33,664 nt of DNA from Candidatus Kaiserbacteria bacterium (GTDB lineage Bacteria > Patescibacteriota > Minisyncoccia > Phycocordibacterales > UBA918), in NCBI GenBank assembly GCA_020428685.1, contig JAGQMJ010000010.1, positions 1-33,664 of the forward strand, in the 5' to 3' direction. Position 1 is the stretch's first letter. Each line of letters starts with the position of its first letter. Of the stretch, positions 21,700 through 29,545 are shown one piece after another. A program made the translations under genes and the position numbers. The notes beneath the pieces are model-generated. The model saw nothing but the letters and a program-made list of their open reading frames with translations. It was not told the origin of the DNA and made no database searches.

Positions 21700-22638
21700 A
21701 TGAAAGGAATGATTACCGTAGCAACCCATAGTGGCAATTTTCACCCAGATGAAGTTTTTGCTATAGCCACTCTTCAGCTTTATCTTGGAAAAGAAAATCT
21801 AGAAATTATCCGTACTCGAGATGATTCTGTTATTAAGGAAGCTGTTTGGGTCGTGGATGTGGGTGGGGTCTATGACGCTGTAAACAATCGCTTCGACCAT
21901 CATCAGTTGGGTGCGCCGGTGCGAGAAAATGGTCTACCGTACTCTGCTTTTGGTCTTGTGTGGAAGCATTATGGTGAGTTCGTGGCTGGTACAACAGAGG
22001 CGGCGGAAAGTGTAGAAAGACAGCTGGTTTTGCCAATAGATGCCGGAGACAATGGGGTCAATTTGTATACTTTGAATGACATGCAACTGGCACCAGCTGA
22101 GTTATTTTCCGTAGTGTCTTCTTATCGTCCAGTGTGGGGAAGTGATGAAAGTTGGGACGATGCATTTATGAAAGCTGTTGCATTTGCTTATGATTTGCTG
22201 GTTAGAAATATCGACCAAGCAAAAGCTGCCCTAAAACAAAAAGAGTTTGTGCAAAGTGTGTATGAACAAGCTCTTAACAAATCAATTATTGAATTGCCGA
22301 TGTCTGTAAATCGTAACGCTTTTGTGGAGTATGGAGATGTGAAGGTAATTGTGTATCCATCTGCTTCAGACGAGGGTGAGCGCTGGAAGGCCGAAGTGAT
22401 ACCTAAGAAATACAATTCTTTTGAGAATCGGGTTTTGTTTCCTTTAAATTGGGGTGGCTTACGAGATGAAGAGTTGGCCAAGGTTTCTGGTTTGAGTAGT
22501 GCTATCTTCTGTCACAAAGCCTGTTATTTGTTTGCTGCTTGGGATAGAGAAGATGTGTTAAAGGCAGCAGAATACGCTCTTCAATACGAGAGCTTCGATG
22601 TGGAGTTTGATGAGGTGAGGGTAGGAGAGGTGGTGTAG
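21700..22638 (+). CDS. MYG1 family (UPF0160) DHH-type metal-dependent phosphohydrolase
   Basis: This 312-aa protein has the MYG1 signature: ATHSGNFHPDEVFAIATL (residues 6-23) with His and Asp metal ligands, IIRTRDD, VDVGGVYD and RFDHHQ (DHH-like), then an ELPMSVNRNAF-containing C-terminal domain. Eukaryotic MYG1 is a 3'-5' RNA exonuclease; bacterial members are presumed nucleases or phosphoesterases, of near-identical length. TATAAT at 21683-21688 lies 11 nt before the ATG. A second ATG at 21709 (MITVATHSG) is an alternative start. A perfect 20-bp terminator follows, shared with tRNA-Val on the other strand. Confidence 0.9.
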   Translation: MKGMITVATHSGNFHPDEVFAIATLQLYLGKENLEIIRTRDDSVIKEAVWVVDVGGVYDAVNNRFDHHQLGAPVRENGLPYSAFGLVWKHYGEFVAGTTEAAESVERQLVLPIDAGDNGVNLYTLNDMQLAPAELFSVVSSYRPVWGSDESWDDAFMKAVAFAYDLLVRNIDQAKAALKQKEFVQSVYEQALNKSIIELPMSVNRNAFVEYGDVKVIVYPSASDEGERWKAEVIPKKYNSFENRVLFPLNWGGLRDEELAKVSGLSSAIFCHKACYLFAAWDREDVLKAAEYALQYESFDVEFDEVRVGEVV

Positions 22639-22649
22639 GTGTGTGGGGG

Positions 22650-22692
22650 AGTAAAAAGCTGGGCAATCCGAAGGATTGCCCAGCTTTTTACT
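22650..22692. terminator. Perfect 20-bp bidirectional terminator
   Basis: Arms 22650-22669 and 22673-22692 are exact complements around GAA (core AAGCTGGGCAATCC). It serves MYG1 (+) and tRNA-Val (-). Confidence 0.9.
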
Positions 22693-22696
22693 TTTG

Positions 22697-22769
22697 TGAC
22701 CGATACAAGACTTGAACTTGTGACCTCTACAATGTCAATGTAGCGCTCTACCAGCTGAGCTAATCGGTC
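22697..22769 (-). tRNA. tRNA-Val (GAC)
   Basis: On the minus strand: acceptor GACCGAT/ATCGGTC, D-arm GCTC/GAGC, anticodon stem CTACA/TGTAG around TTGACAT giving GAC, T-arm ACAAG TTCAAGT CTTGT, discriminator A. CCA is not encoded. Confidence 0.96.
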
Positions 22770-22894
22770 TTACGTTTGAACGGAGACATTTTACAACGTA
22801 AGTCAAAAAAATGCACTTTTTAAAAATATCCTACAATAGTCCATGTTCTGTGTATTGCTTAAGCTTGCTAAAGAGTAGGATTGAAGTGTGTATA

Positions 22895-22923
22895 TTGACA
22901 CATTAGTATTTATATATTATGTT
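22895..22923 (+). promoter_or_regulatory. Promoter upstream of the 91-aa unknown gene
   Basis: TTGACA (22895-22900) with TATGTT 17 bp downstream (22918-22923), in an A+T-rich stretch. The transcript would start about 20 nt before the ATG. Confidence 0.55.
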
Positions 22924-22950
22924 TTAAAAAGTCAATTTTAGGGGCTAATC

Positions 22951-23226
22951 ATGAGGCCGCATAAAAAACCTGAGACTGTTCGGTTGCAAGTGGACGGTCT
23001 TACTCTCTCAGTTCCTCAAGAGCTCTATCAAAAAATTGAGCTCTTGGCCTGCTATACAAAAAAATCCGTTCCGGATTATGTTCGGCTTCTTTTATCTAAT
23101 GAATCAACCCGGTTTCCTGGGTGGGAAAATTATCCGGCCGAAATCGAAGCACTTTTGCGGCTGTATCGCTTTTGTTTAGATGACTGCACAAAAACACATA
23201 GTGCAAAAAATAACCTTCATGCCTAA
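22951..23226 (+). CDS. Small basic protein, possibly ribbon-helix-helix-like, unknown
   Basis: A 91-aa protein whose N-terminal half (ETVRLQVDGLTLSVPQELYQKIELLACYTKKSVPDYVRLLL, about 9-49) has a beta strand, a 'VPQELYQKIELLA' helix, and a 'SVPDYVRLLL' helix. That order and spacing are reminiscent of ribbon-helix-helix repressors and antitoxins. The rest carries two Cys and a hydrophilic tail. AGGGG upstream is a plausible Shine-Dalgarno. It has its own promoter and terminator and is convergent with the 302-aa unknown gene. No toxin-like partner is adjacent, so a toxin-antitoxin role is unsupported. Confidence 0.65.
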   Translation: MRPHKKPETVRLQVDGLTLSVPQELYQKIELLACYTKKSVPDYVRLLLSNESTRFPGWENYPAEIEALLRLYRFCLDDCTKTHSAKNNLHA

Positions 23227-23232
23227 GACGGC

Positions 23233-23261
23233 AAATGCTCCACGAATTCTGTGGAGCATTT
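23233..23261. terminator. Terminator between convergent unknown genes
   Basis: An 11-bp stem AAATGCTCCAC/GTGGAGCATTT with a 7-nt loop, followed by TTT on the plus strand, 7 nt after the 91-aa gene. Confidence 0.85.
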
Positions 23262-23267
23262 TTAGTA

Positions 23268-24176
23268 TTACAAATTAAGCATTCTGGCAAGCTCGTTCTT
23301 AATACCTACGTTAACTTTGTCACTAAGTGCTTCAGAATCCAGCATCACGATGTTTTTACGTTCCTTTATTTCCTTGTAGAGTTTTAGGACCGAGTTGTAT
23401 ACTTGTCTGTAGCGAGCCGCCACCTCGTTTTTATGATGTCTTTTAGCAATTATTTCGTACACCTCGGATTGTTGTTCAATTTGCCTCAATATCATTAATA
23501 GTAAGTGGCTATCTTGAATTCTTTCTTGCTCATCACCTATCCATAGCTCAGACAGTTCTGTTAAATGCTCCGCATCCATTCCTACTACTATTTTAGGCAT
23601 TCCTTGTAGTTTTCCATGTACATGTGGAGGGTTACCAAAAGGAGATTCGTAAAAAATAACATCATGTAAAAGTCCAGCTTCAATACTTTGTACGATCTTT
23701 TCCATTTTTTTCTCAGGATGCCCAAAAGTAAAATCTAGCGCGCACCCAATGTAAGTTGATCCGTTCTCATCTTGTCTTTCAAGAACTTCATCTATCCCTG
23801 TATAATAATCGTCGTATGGAGCCGTAGATACGCCTCGCACATCATCACCGTAAATACCTTGATTGATTTGGTCGTGGAGCAATGCTTCCAGGGTTTTTCC
23901 AAAAATCTCAGCTCTTTTCCAAGCAATATCGCTTTCACGTCTTTCTTCAAACTTGCGTTCACAGTTGGTGACATAATTAGCGCATTTGGTAAGTAAAGCC
24001 TCACTATAAGTTTCGCTAAATTGTTCAGGCTTAATTGATTCTCTTTCAAGTATCCCAATTGCCTTTTCATAGGCCTTACTCATTACATAAGCCTCGTGTT
24101 CGCTTTTAAAAACTGGGGCTTCAATGCTTTCAAGGTTGCTTGTTCTGTCTAAATTTTGTGCTCCTTCAAATCCCAT
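23268..24176 (-). CDS. Conserved-looking soluble protein of unknown function, 302 aa
   Basis: I do not recognise this protein. It is mostly helical and charged, without signal peptide or membrane segment. The central part (about 100-190) contains DDYYTGIDEVLE and TYIGCALDFTFG, an Asp/Glu-rich beta-hairpin-like block. The C-terminal half has long helices and RHHKNE. The Asp pattern could suit a metal-dependent nuclease core, but no complete PD-(D/E)xK motif is visible, so I assign nothing. The ATG at 24176 is preferred over a GTG 18 nt upstream: TGA-TATCAT (24185-24193, minus strand) forms an extended -10 that ends 8 nt before it, the leaderless pattern of this window. Confidence 0.75.
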   Translation of the reverse strand: MGFEGAQNLDRTSNLESIEAPVFKSEHEAYVMSKAYEKAIGILERESIKPEQFSETYSEALLTKCANYVTNCERKFEERRESDIAWKRAEIFGKTLEALLHDQINQGIYGDDVRGVSTAPYDDYYTGIDEVLERQDENGSTYIGCALDFTFGHPEKKMEKIVQSIEAGLLHDVIFYESPFGNPPHVHGKLQGMPKIVVGMDAEHLTELSELWIGDEQERIQDSHLLLMILRQIEQQSEVYEIIAKRHHKNEVAARYRQVYNSVLKLYKEIKERKNIVMLDSEALSDKVNVGIKNELARMLNL

Positions 24177-24279
24177 ATGACTTGATGATATCACTTGCCA
24201 GCCTCATGTTCTAGTTTTAGTTATGTGAGCATGGGTTAAATCACCATCTTATACCTACTTTTTAATAATGTTGTAAGAA

Positions 24280-24288
24280 TGGTACACT
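24280..24288 (+). promoter_or_regulatory. Extended -10 box of the ABC exporter gene
   Basis: TGG-TACACT carries the TGn extension; a weak TTTAAT lies 17 bp upstream. The leader would be about 16 nt with no Shine-Dalgarno. Confidence 0.45.
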
Positions 24289-24310
24289 TGAACCGTCTTC
24301 AGAAACACTT

Positions 24311-26083
24311 ATGGAAAAACAGGAGGAATTAAAGAGGAGGTATTCTGATTTGCCACGAACACCGCTGGCATTTTTTCTCTATGTCTCAAAACCAAAAAAA
24401 TGGTGGGCGATAGGCGCGATTGTTGCTGTTATCTTTGCGTCCGCTACTAGTCAGGGTACAAACTACTTCTTTAAATTGATTGTGGATGCGGTCGAAGCAA
24501 AAGACTATGATGCGGTTTTATTATTTGCTCTCTTGTACCCAGTGGCTGAGTTTTTGGTGCAGCTTTTGTATCGACTCAGTGCATACTTTGGGCGCAACTG
24601 GTCATCAAATTCACGCAAGTACACCTACGACCAAATGACTGCATATACTCTTGGTCACAGCCATTCGTATTTTATGAACCGTTTTGCTGGTTCGGTAATG
24701 AGTAAAATATCCAACGTAGTGACTGGTATCGATACTTTGATTCCTGATATTTTGTGGACTCACATAAACTCAGCTGTGGCTTTTATAATCACTTTTGTCT
24801 TTATAATAAAAGCCAGCTTGTTGGCGGGAGCTACATTTGCGGCACTGGTTGTGATGTTGTTTTATTTGAACAAAAAAATGGCTCCCAAGAAAGCTGAGCT
24901 GTCTAGACTAAATGCTGATAGTAAGACTGAGTTGAGCGGTAAGATAATTGATGTTTTTAGTAATATTCAGGCGGTTAGACAATATTCTAGACGTCATAAC
25001 GAACAAACTGAAATTGAATCCGTTTCTTCTCGCGTGCGAGACGCTCATTACAATAACTGGGGCTACACAGAATTAATGCTGTTTTGGAACGGTGTGGTTT
25101 TGTTTATTTTTAGTTTTGCAATGTTTTGGTTTTTGACCCAAAGTTGGCGTTCGGGTGAGATGGGTACTGGTGACTTTGTGTTGATTATTTCACTTTATGC
25201 TCAGATTACTGGTACTTTGATTTTCATTGGACGAGCCTTTAATAGTACTGCTCAAGCGGTCGGTGAGATGAGAGAAGGGCTTGATGATTTGTTGTTGCCG
25301 CATGAGATTTTGGACAAAGCGGATGCAGAGCCACTGGTAGCTAAGAAGGCAGAAATTAATTGGAATAACGTCAGTTTTTTGTTTGACGGCAAGCCAGTCT
25401 TTACTGATTTTAATTTGAAGATTCCGGCCGGCCAAAGACTGGGCTTGGTTGGTCAGTCTGGAGCTGGTAAAACTACTTTTGTTTCGCTGCTTTTGCGGCA
25501 GCATGAGATTGAGGCTGGCTCGATTGAGATCGATAGGCAGGATATTGCGCATGTTACTCAAGATTCACTACGGAGTAGTATTGCGGTTGTGCCACAAGAG
25601 CCAGCCCTATTCCATCGTTCTATTAAAGATAATATCTTGTATGGAAAACCAGGCGCTACTGAAGCTGAGGTGATAGAAGTGGCAAAGAAGGCTCAGGCTC
25701 ATGATTTTATTTCTGAGTTGCCAGAAGGTTATAACACTATGGTAGGAGAGCGTGGTATCAAGCTTTCTGGTGGTCAGAAGCAGAGAATCGCTATCGCGCG
25801 CGCGATGCTCAAGGATGCCCCTATCTTGGTGCTAGATGAAGCTACGTCAGCTCTTGATAGTGAAAGTGAGGTTGAGATTCAGTTGGCGCTTGAGACATTG
25901 ATGGAAGGAAGAACGGTGATTGCGATTGCTCATAGACTGTCTACCTTGCGCAAAATGGATAGGATTATAGTTTTGGAAACAGGAAAAATAGTGGAAGATG
26001 GTGATCATGAGACCCTGAGTAAGGCTGGTGGAATTTATCAGAGATTGTGGAATCATCAGGCCGGAGGATTTTTGTTGGATTAG
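24311..26083 (+). CDS. ABC exporter, fused membrane and ATPase domains (MsbA/MDR-like)
   Basis: A 590-aa half-transporter. Its N-terminal membrane domain (about residues 30-320) has the usual six helices and a conserved AGSVMSKISNVVTGIDTLI segment. The nucleotide-binding domain has Walker A GQSGAGKTT (near 384), Q-loop VVPQEPALF, signature LSGGQKQR, Walker B ILVLDEATSALD and switch IAHRLST. The length is standard. Such homodimeric exporters move lipids, peptides or drugs; the substrate is not predictable. It is monocistronic, ending 8 nt before the GGCCGGCC hairpin. It is a second exporter, distinct from the three-gene MacAB-like one at 4859-8372. Confidence 0.93.
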   Translation: MEKQEELKRRYSDLPRTPLAFFLYVSKPKKWWAIGAIVAVIFASATSQGTNYFFKLIVDAVEAKDYDAVLLFALLYPVAEFLVQLLYRLSAYFGRNWSSNSRKYTYDQMTAYTLGHSHSYFMNRFAGSVMSKISNVVTGIDTLIPDILWTHINSAVAFIITFVFIIKASLLAGATFAALVVMLFYLNKKMAPKKAELSRLNADSKTELSGKIIDVFSNIQAVRQYSRRHNEQTEIESVSSRVRDAHYNNWGYTELMLFWNGVVLFIFSFAMFWFLTQSWRSGEMGTGDFVLIISLYAQITGTLIFIGRAFNSTAQAVGEMREGLDDLLLPHEILDKADAEPLVAKKAEINWNNVSFLFDGKPVFTDFNLKIPAGQRLGLVGQSGAGKTTFVSLLLRQHEIEAGSIEIDRQDIAHVTQDSLRSSIAVVPQEPALFHRSIKDNILYGKPGATEAEVIEVAKKAQAHDFISELPEGYNTMVGERGIKLSGGQKQRIAIARAMLKDAPILVLDEATSALDSESEVEIQLALETLMEGRTVIAIAHRLSTLRKMDRIIVLETGKIVEDGDHETLSKAGGIYQRLWNHQAGGFLLD

Positions 26084-26091
26084 GTGAGCAG

Positions 26092-26126
26092 AATAAAGGC
26101 CGGCCCCGAAGGGGCCGGCCTTTATT
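26092..26126 (+). terminator. Complete copy of the repeated GGCCGGCCCC hairpin
   Basis: A perfect 16-bp stem (AATAAAGGCCGGCCCC and complement) with loop GAA. It terminates the ABC exporter gene. Partial copies occur at both window ends. Confidence 0.9.
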
Positions 26127-26185
26127 CGAAACTATATTCACTTGGCAATGGTAATATATAGCATATACGCTATTAAATAATCATT

Positions 26186-28000
26186 ATGTGTGGAATCTTT
26201 GGATACGTTGGAAAAAAGCCTGCCGCACCGATACTTATTGAGGGTTTAAAAACCCTTGAGTACCGTGGTTATGATTCGGCTGGAATATTTGTTCCTGGTT
26301 TTGGAGTGGTAAAATCAGTCGGTCCAATAGCAAATCTCGAGAAGAAAATCACTTCAGACATAAAGGGGGATTCTGGTATAGCTCACACTAGATGGGCGAC
26401 CCATGGTCCGCCAACAGAATTAAACGCTCATCCACATTTAGACATGTCTGGCTCTGTGGCACTGGTACACAATGGCATTATTGAGAATTTTCGCGAACTA
26501 AAGGAAAGTCTGGTGGTACAAGGAGTTACATTTAAATCAGACACAGACACTGAGGTTTTGATTAAGCTGATTGGTTCACTTTACGCTGGAAATCTATACG
26601 AAGCGGTAAAAAATGCACTCAAGCGAGTCCGTGGTACATATGGAATTTTGGTGCAGGATGAACATAGGCCAGATGTGATTGTGGCAGCTAGGATGGGGAG
26701 TCCGATAGTTTTGGGTGTTGGGGCCGACGGGAACTTTGTTTCATCAGACCCGTCGGCCCTTCTAACTCACACCAAAAAAGTAATTTATCTAAATGATGGC
26801 GAGTGTGCGGTAATAAAAAAAGATAGTTATGAAATTCTCAATCTCGCTGGTAAGAAGCTTCAGAAAAACCCAGAGACAGTCGAGTGGGATTTGGAGTCTG
26901 TGCAGAAACAAGGCTATGAACACTTCATGCTGAAAGAGATTTTTGAGGCTGGAGAGGTGATAGAAAGTACAATCCGAGGTCGTCTGATACTGGAAAAAGG
27001 GAAGGTAAGGCTGGGCGGTATGGATGCAGTTTTGCCCAAGTTGGCTAGCTTGAATCGTCTAGTGATAGTTGGCTGTGGTTCTGCCTACTATGCTGGGCAG
27101 GTCGGCCGCTGTATGTTGGAAGAGTATGCTGGTTTGCCGGTAGAAGTTGAACTGGGTAGTGAGTATCGCTATAAGAGAAATTTGTCGGATAAGAAAACTG
27201 CTGTATTGGCAGTGACTCAGTCGGGCGAAACGGCAGATACTTTGGCCTCGCTACGCTCGGCAAAAAAACTAGATCTGCTTACTCTTGGTATCGTAAATGT
27301 GGTTGGGTCTACAATCGCTCGCGAAACAGATGCTGGAGTATACAACCACGCTGGTCCCGAAGTAGCGGTTGCTTCGACCAAAGCCTTTATTTCTCAGCTA
27401 GTTGTGTTTGCAATGCTGACGGTTTTGATTGCTCGTGAAAAAGGTATGTCTCAGGCTGAAGCCAAGAAAATTTTAGATGAATTAAATGCTTTGCCATCGG
27501 TCATAAAAAAGTATTTGTCTGATACCAAGGACATTAAGAAAATCGCCAAGAAGTACTCGGGGTATAAAAACGCTATGTATATTGGTCGCAAATTCCACGC
27601 TCCAATTGCCAGTGAAGGGTCATTAAAATTGAAAGAGGTGACTTATATCCACGCAGAAGCTTTTGCTGGCGGGGAACTAAAGCATGGCTCAATTGCTCTT
27701 CTCGATAAAGATTTTCCAGTTATCGCTATTGCTCCAAAAGATGATGTGTATGAAAAAATGATTTCAAATATTGAAGAAGTAAAAGCTCGAAGCGCGCCTA
27801 TTTTAGCGATAGCTACAGAAGGTGATTCTCATATTACTGATGTGGCTGACGATGTGATTTTTATACCCAAAGTCCATCCGATTTTGCAGCCAATCGTGTC
27901 TACGATTCCGCTTCAGTTGCTGGCTTATTATGTGGGAGTGGAGAAGGGTCTAAATGTAGATAGGCCAAGAAATCTGGCTAAGTCTGTCACTGTGGAGTAG
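26186..28000 (+). CDS. glmS: Glutamine-fructose-6-phosphate aminotransferase
   Basis: This 604-aa enzyme makes glucosamine-6-phosphate for peptidoglycan. The N-terminal glutaminase starts MCGIFGYVG, with Cys2 as nucleophile after Met removal, followed by RGYDSAGI, THTRWATHG-like AHTRWATHGPP, and NGIIENF. The C-terminal part has two SIS domains with GCGSAYYAG, VTQSGETADTL, EVAVASTKAF and the terminal LAKSVTVE. The length matches the family (about 608). No glmS ribozyme is visible in the 60-nt upstream gap and there is no Shine-Dalgarno; TTAAAT (26173-26178) ends 7 nt before the ATG. Its end overlaps the convergent DUF2127 gene by 14 nt. Confidence 0.97.
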   Translation: MCGIFGYVGKKPAAPILIEGLKTLEYRGYDSAGIFVPGFGVVKSVGPIANLEKKITSDIKGDSGIAHTRWATHGPPTELNAHPHLDMSGSVALVHNGIIENFRELKESLVVQGVTFKSDTDTEVLIKLIGSLYAGNLYEAVKNALKRVRGTYGILVQDEHRPDVIVAARMGSPIVLGVGADGNFVSSDPSALLTHTKKVIYLNDGECAVIKKDSYEILNLAGKKLQKNPETVEWDLESVQKQGYEHFMLKEIFEAGEVIESTIRGRLILEKGKVRLGGMDAVLPKLASLNRLVIVGCGSAYYAGQVGRCMLEEYAGLPVEVELGSEYRYKRNLSDKKTAVLAVTQSGETADTLASLRSAKKLDLLTLGIVNVVGSTIARETDAGVYNHAGPEVAVASTKAFISQLVVFAMLTVLIAREKGMSQAEAKKILDELNALPSVIKKYLSDTKDIKKIAKKYSGYKNAMYIGRKFHAPIASEGSLKLKEVTYIHAEAFAGGELKHGSIALLDKDFPVIAIAPKDDVYEKMISNIEEVKARSAPILAIATEGDSHITDVADDVIFIPKVHPILQPIVSTIPLQLLAYYVGVEKGLNVDRPRNLAKSVTVE

Positions 28001-28484
28001 GCTGTTCGGCATCTATTCCGCGACGAATACGGTATTTGACGTACTCTTTTTTGATCAACCAAAGTACCAGAATGTCTGTGATAATAACAAAGAAAAGAAT
28101 TACAGAGTGCGTATGGAAAAGACGGAATAACTCATAGAAAATAAAAATACTGATTAGGTACATGCTAAGGGGAAAGGCCCACATCTTGTGCATTAGAAGC
28201 TTGATGGAAAGAATGATGTCTAGAGTGCCCCAGAATATTAAGTAGCCAGTGACAAAATATGTCACATGGACTGGATGGGTTTCTAGGAACGAATTGATGT
28301 TGAATAGAATCGCGTTTGCTTGCTCGGCGGTTATTTCTAGTCTGGTCAGAGATTGGAATACTTCGGAAAAAGGACGATGGATAAACTTCAGTAAAATTAA
28401 TCCAGTGATTACTCTGAATAGACCATAAGCAATACGCCAGAACATGGCGTATTTAAAAAGTTGATGAGCGCGCGCGTCTTTCAT
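27987..28484 (-). CDS. DUF2127-like integral membrane protein
   Basis: A 165-aa protein with four hydrophobic helices (about 12-34, 75-98, 103-120, 122-145). Its layout, with an N-terminal KYAMFWRIAYGLFRVITGLILL helix start and a YLIFWGTLDIILSIKLLMHKMWAFP segment in the middle, resembles DUF2127 proteins. The role is unknown. An extended -10 (TGG-TATTCT, minus strand) ends 9 nt before the ATG, close to leaderless. The stop codon lies inside the last codons of glmS on the other strand, so the two genes overlap tail to tail. Confidence 0.75.
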   Translation of the reverse strand: MKDARAHQLFKYAMFWRIAYGLFRVITGLILLKFIHRPFSEVFQSLTRLEITAEQANAILFNINSFLETHPVHVTYFVTGYLIFWGTLDIILSIKLLMHKMWAFPLSMYLISIFIFYELFRLFHTHSVILFFVIITDILVLWLIKKEYVKYRIRRGIDAEQPTPQ

Positions 28485-28529
28485 TTTAGATACAGAATAC
28501 CATGAGTAATGAATTGTTTTAAACGAAAT

Positions 28530-28553
28530 GCGCCGCCAGCAAGCTGGCGGCGC
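28530..28553 (-). terminator. Terminator of the 62-aa gene
   Basis: An 11-bp GC-rich stem GCGCCGCCAGC/GCTGGCGGCGC with a 2-base loop, overlapping the tail of a short gene transcribed on the minus strand; ATTTCGTTTAAAA follows. Confidence 0.6.
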
Positions 28554-28555
28554 GT

Positions 28556-28744
28556 TTAATGAATAGTCCGATCTGGACTTTTTTCTGGCGCTCGACCCCC
28601 GGGAATATTGTTTTCATCGCTCAGATCTTCACCGATGATACTGAGGATAGACGGCCCGTGTGGCTCTTCACTGGGCTGCTCTTGCAGCCCAGTGTCAGGT
28701 GTCATGTCAGGCGTCATTTCGGGAGGGTATTTATCTCGGATCAT
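28556..28744 (-). CDS. Small acidic proline-rich protein, unknown
   Basis: A 62-aa hydrophilic protein with a tandem MTPDMTPDTG repeat near the N-terminus and an acidic, Pro/Gly-rich, probably disordered remainder. AAGGAG lies 8 nt before the ATG, a textbook Shine-Dalgarno, with TACAAT just upstream and a GC-rich hairpin at the end, so a defined gene is likely. Codon choice is richer in C-ending codons than in the flanking housekeeping genes, as in the next gene upstream (28900-29481). I know no homologue. Confidence 0.6.
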   Translation of the reverse strand: MIRDKYPPEMTPDMTPDTGLQEQPSEEPHGPSILSIIGEDLSDENNIPGGRAPEKSPDRTIH

Positions 28745-28854
28745 GATGGACTCCTTATTGTACTTAGGACGTGTGTTCCTTCTAATTAAAACACTACGCC
28801 TATTTGGGTAGGTTGTAAATAGTTGAAGGTGCTTTAGTGAATTCTTATAAATGA

Positions 28855-28880
28855 AAACGACCCTTGGGTAAGGATCGTTT
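28855..28880 (-). terminator. Terminator of the 193-aa unknown gene
   Basis: AAACGATCC/GGGTCGTTT (one G-T pair) around an 8-nt loop, followed by TTC on the minus strand, about 20 nt after the stop. Confidence 0.65.
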
Positions 28881-28899
28881 GTGCAGGCCGGCCAGAAGT

Positions 28900-29481
28900 T
28901 TATGCTGCTTTCGCCATGCGGGCTGGAAAGCCTCTGAATGCAATCATGCTCAAGATGGCCGCGTTGCTTTTTCGAGCATTCACGACTGCTGCCAGGTTGA
29001 AGTTTTTACCCTTCTTGTCTCCCGCATACATTTCCTCGATTGCTCGGAAGAACAATTCTTCCGAGATGTATCCTTGGTACTTGAGCTTATTTGCTTCTGC
29101 ATACCGCAGACCACGTTCGCTCAGGTAGTGAGAAGCATTGAGAGTGATACACATGCAGGTTGTAACGCTGCCACCACCAGCTTTGGTGACTGCAGTCACG
29201 AGCGGACGACGGTCACGAGCGATTTCTGCCATCTTCTTTTTCGAAGAGTGGGGAAGCTCGCGGACGTTTGTCCTTTGGTACATGTACGACCACATGGCAT
29301 ATCCTGCCTTGAGATCATACTTCTCCTTGGCTTCGATAATTTTGAGGTGGACCATGATGGACAGAAAGCTGCTCCACGACATGATTCTTCCGCGGAGCTT
29401 TCCGGGACGGTACTTGTAGCTCAAGCAAATGAGGTACAGGTCGAACATGCGCTTGCACTCTTTTTGGGTAACTTCGGGCAC
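28900..29481 (-). CDS. Basic protein of unknown function with atypical codon use
   Basis: This 193-aa product starts at GTG 29481, chosen because AAGGAGG lies 8 nt upstream, the strongest Shine-Dalgarno in the window. A TTGCTT-16 bp-TATAAT promoter (29517-29544, minus strand) precedes it and a terminator follows. The protein is rich in Lys, Arg and Tyr, mostly helical, with segments such as SSFLSIMVHLKIIEAKEKYDL, RPLVTAVTKAGGGSVTTCMCI and a C-terminal RGFPARMAKAA. Codons are strongly C-ending (GAC, TAC, CTC, AAG), unlike engB upstream, suggesting high expression or acquisition from elsewhere. I recognise no domain; nucleic-acid binding is possible from its charge but not shown. Confidence 0.7.
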   Translation of the reverse strand: MPEVTQKECKRMFDLYLICLSYKYRPGKLRGRIMSWSSFLSIMVHLKIIEAKEKYDLKAGYAMWSYMYQRTNVRELPHSSKKKMAEIARDRRPLVTAVTKAGGGSVTTCMCITLNASHYLSERGLRYAEANKLKYQGYISEELFFRAIEEMYAGDKKGKNFNLAAVVNARKSNAAILSMIAFRGFPARMAKAA

Positions 29482-29516
29482 CTAAAGAACCTCCTTGGTT
29501 GGGAACAATTTTCTGG

Positions 29517-29544
29517 ATTATACAATATTTTATAAATAAAGCAA
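29517..29544 (-). promoter_or_regulatory. Promoter of the 193-aa gene
   Basis: Minus-strand TTGCTT and TATAAT with a 16-bp spacer, leaving a leader of about 30 nt that contains AAGGAGG. Confidence 0.65.
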
Positions 29545-29545
29545 G

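Noticed and set aside
22951-24176. Toxin-antitoxin pair formed by the 91-aa and 302-aa genes
   Set aside because: They are convergent, have separate promoters and a terminator between them, and the larger protein resembles no toxin I know.
26127-26185. glmS ribozyme upstream of glmS
   Set aside because: The gap after the terminator is only about 60 nt and lacks the ribozyme's pseudoknotted core; a leaderless-type start is the simpler reading.
28864-29535. 223-aa plus-strand ORF opposite the 193-aa gene
   Set aside because: It has no ribosome site or promoter, runs through terminator and promoter of the minus-strand gene, and looks like an antisense shadow of C/G-rich codons.
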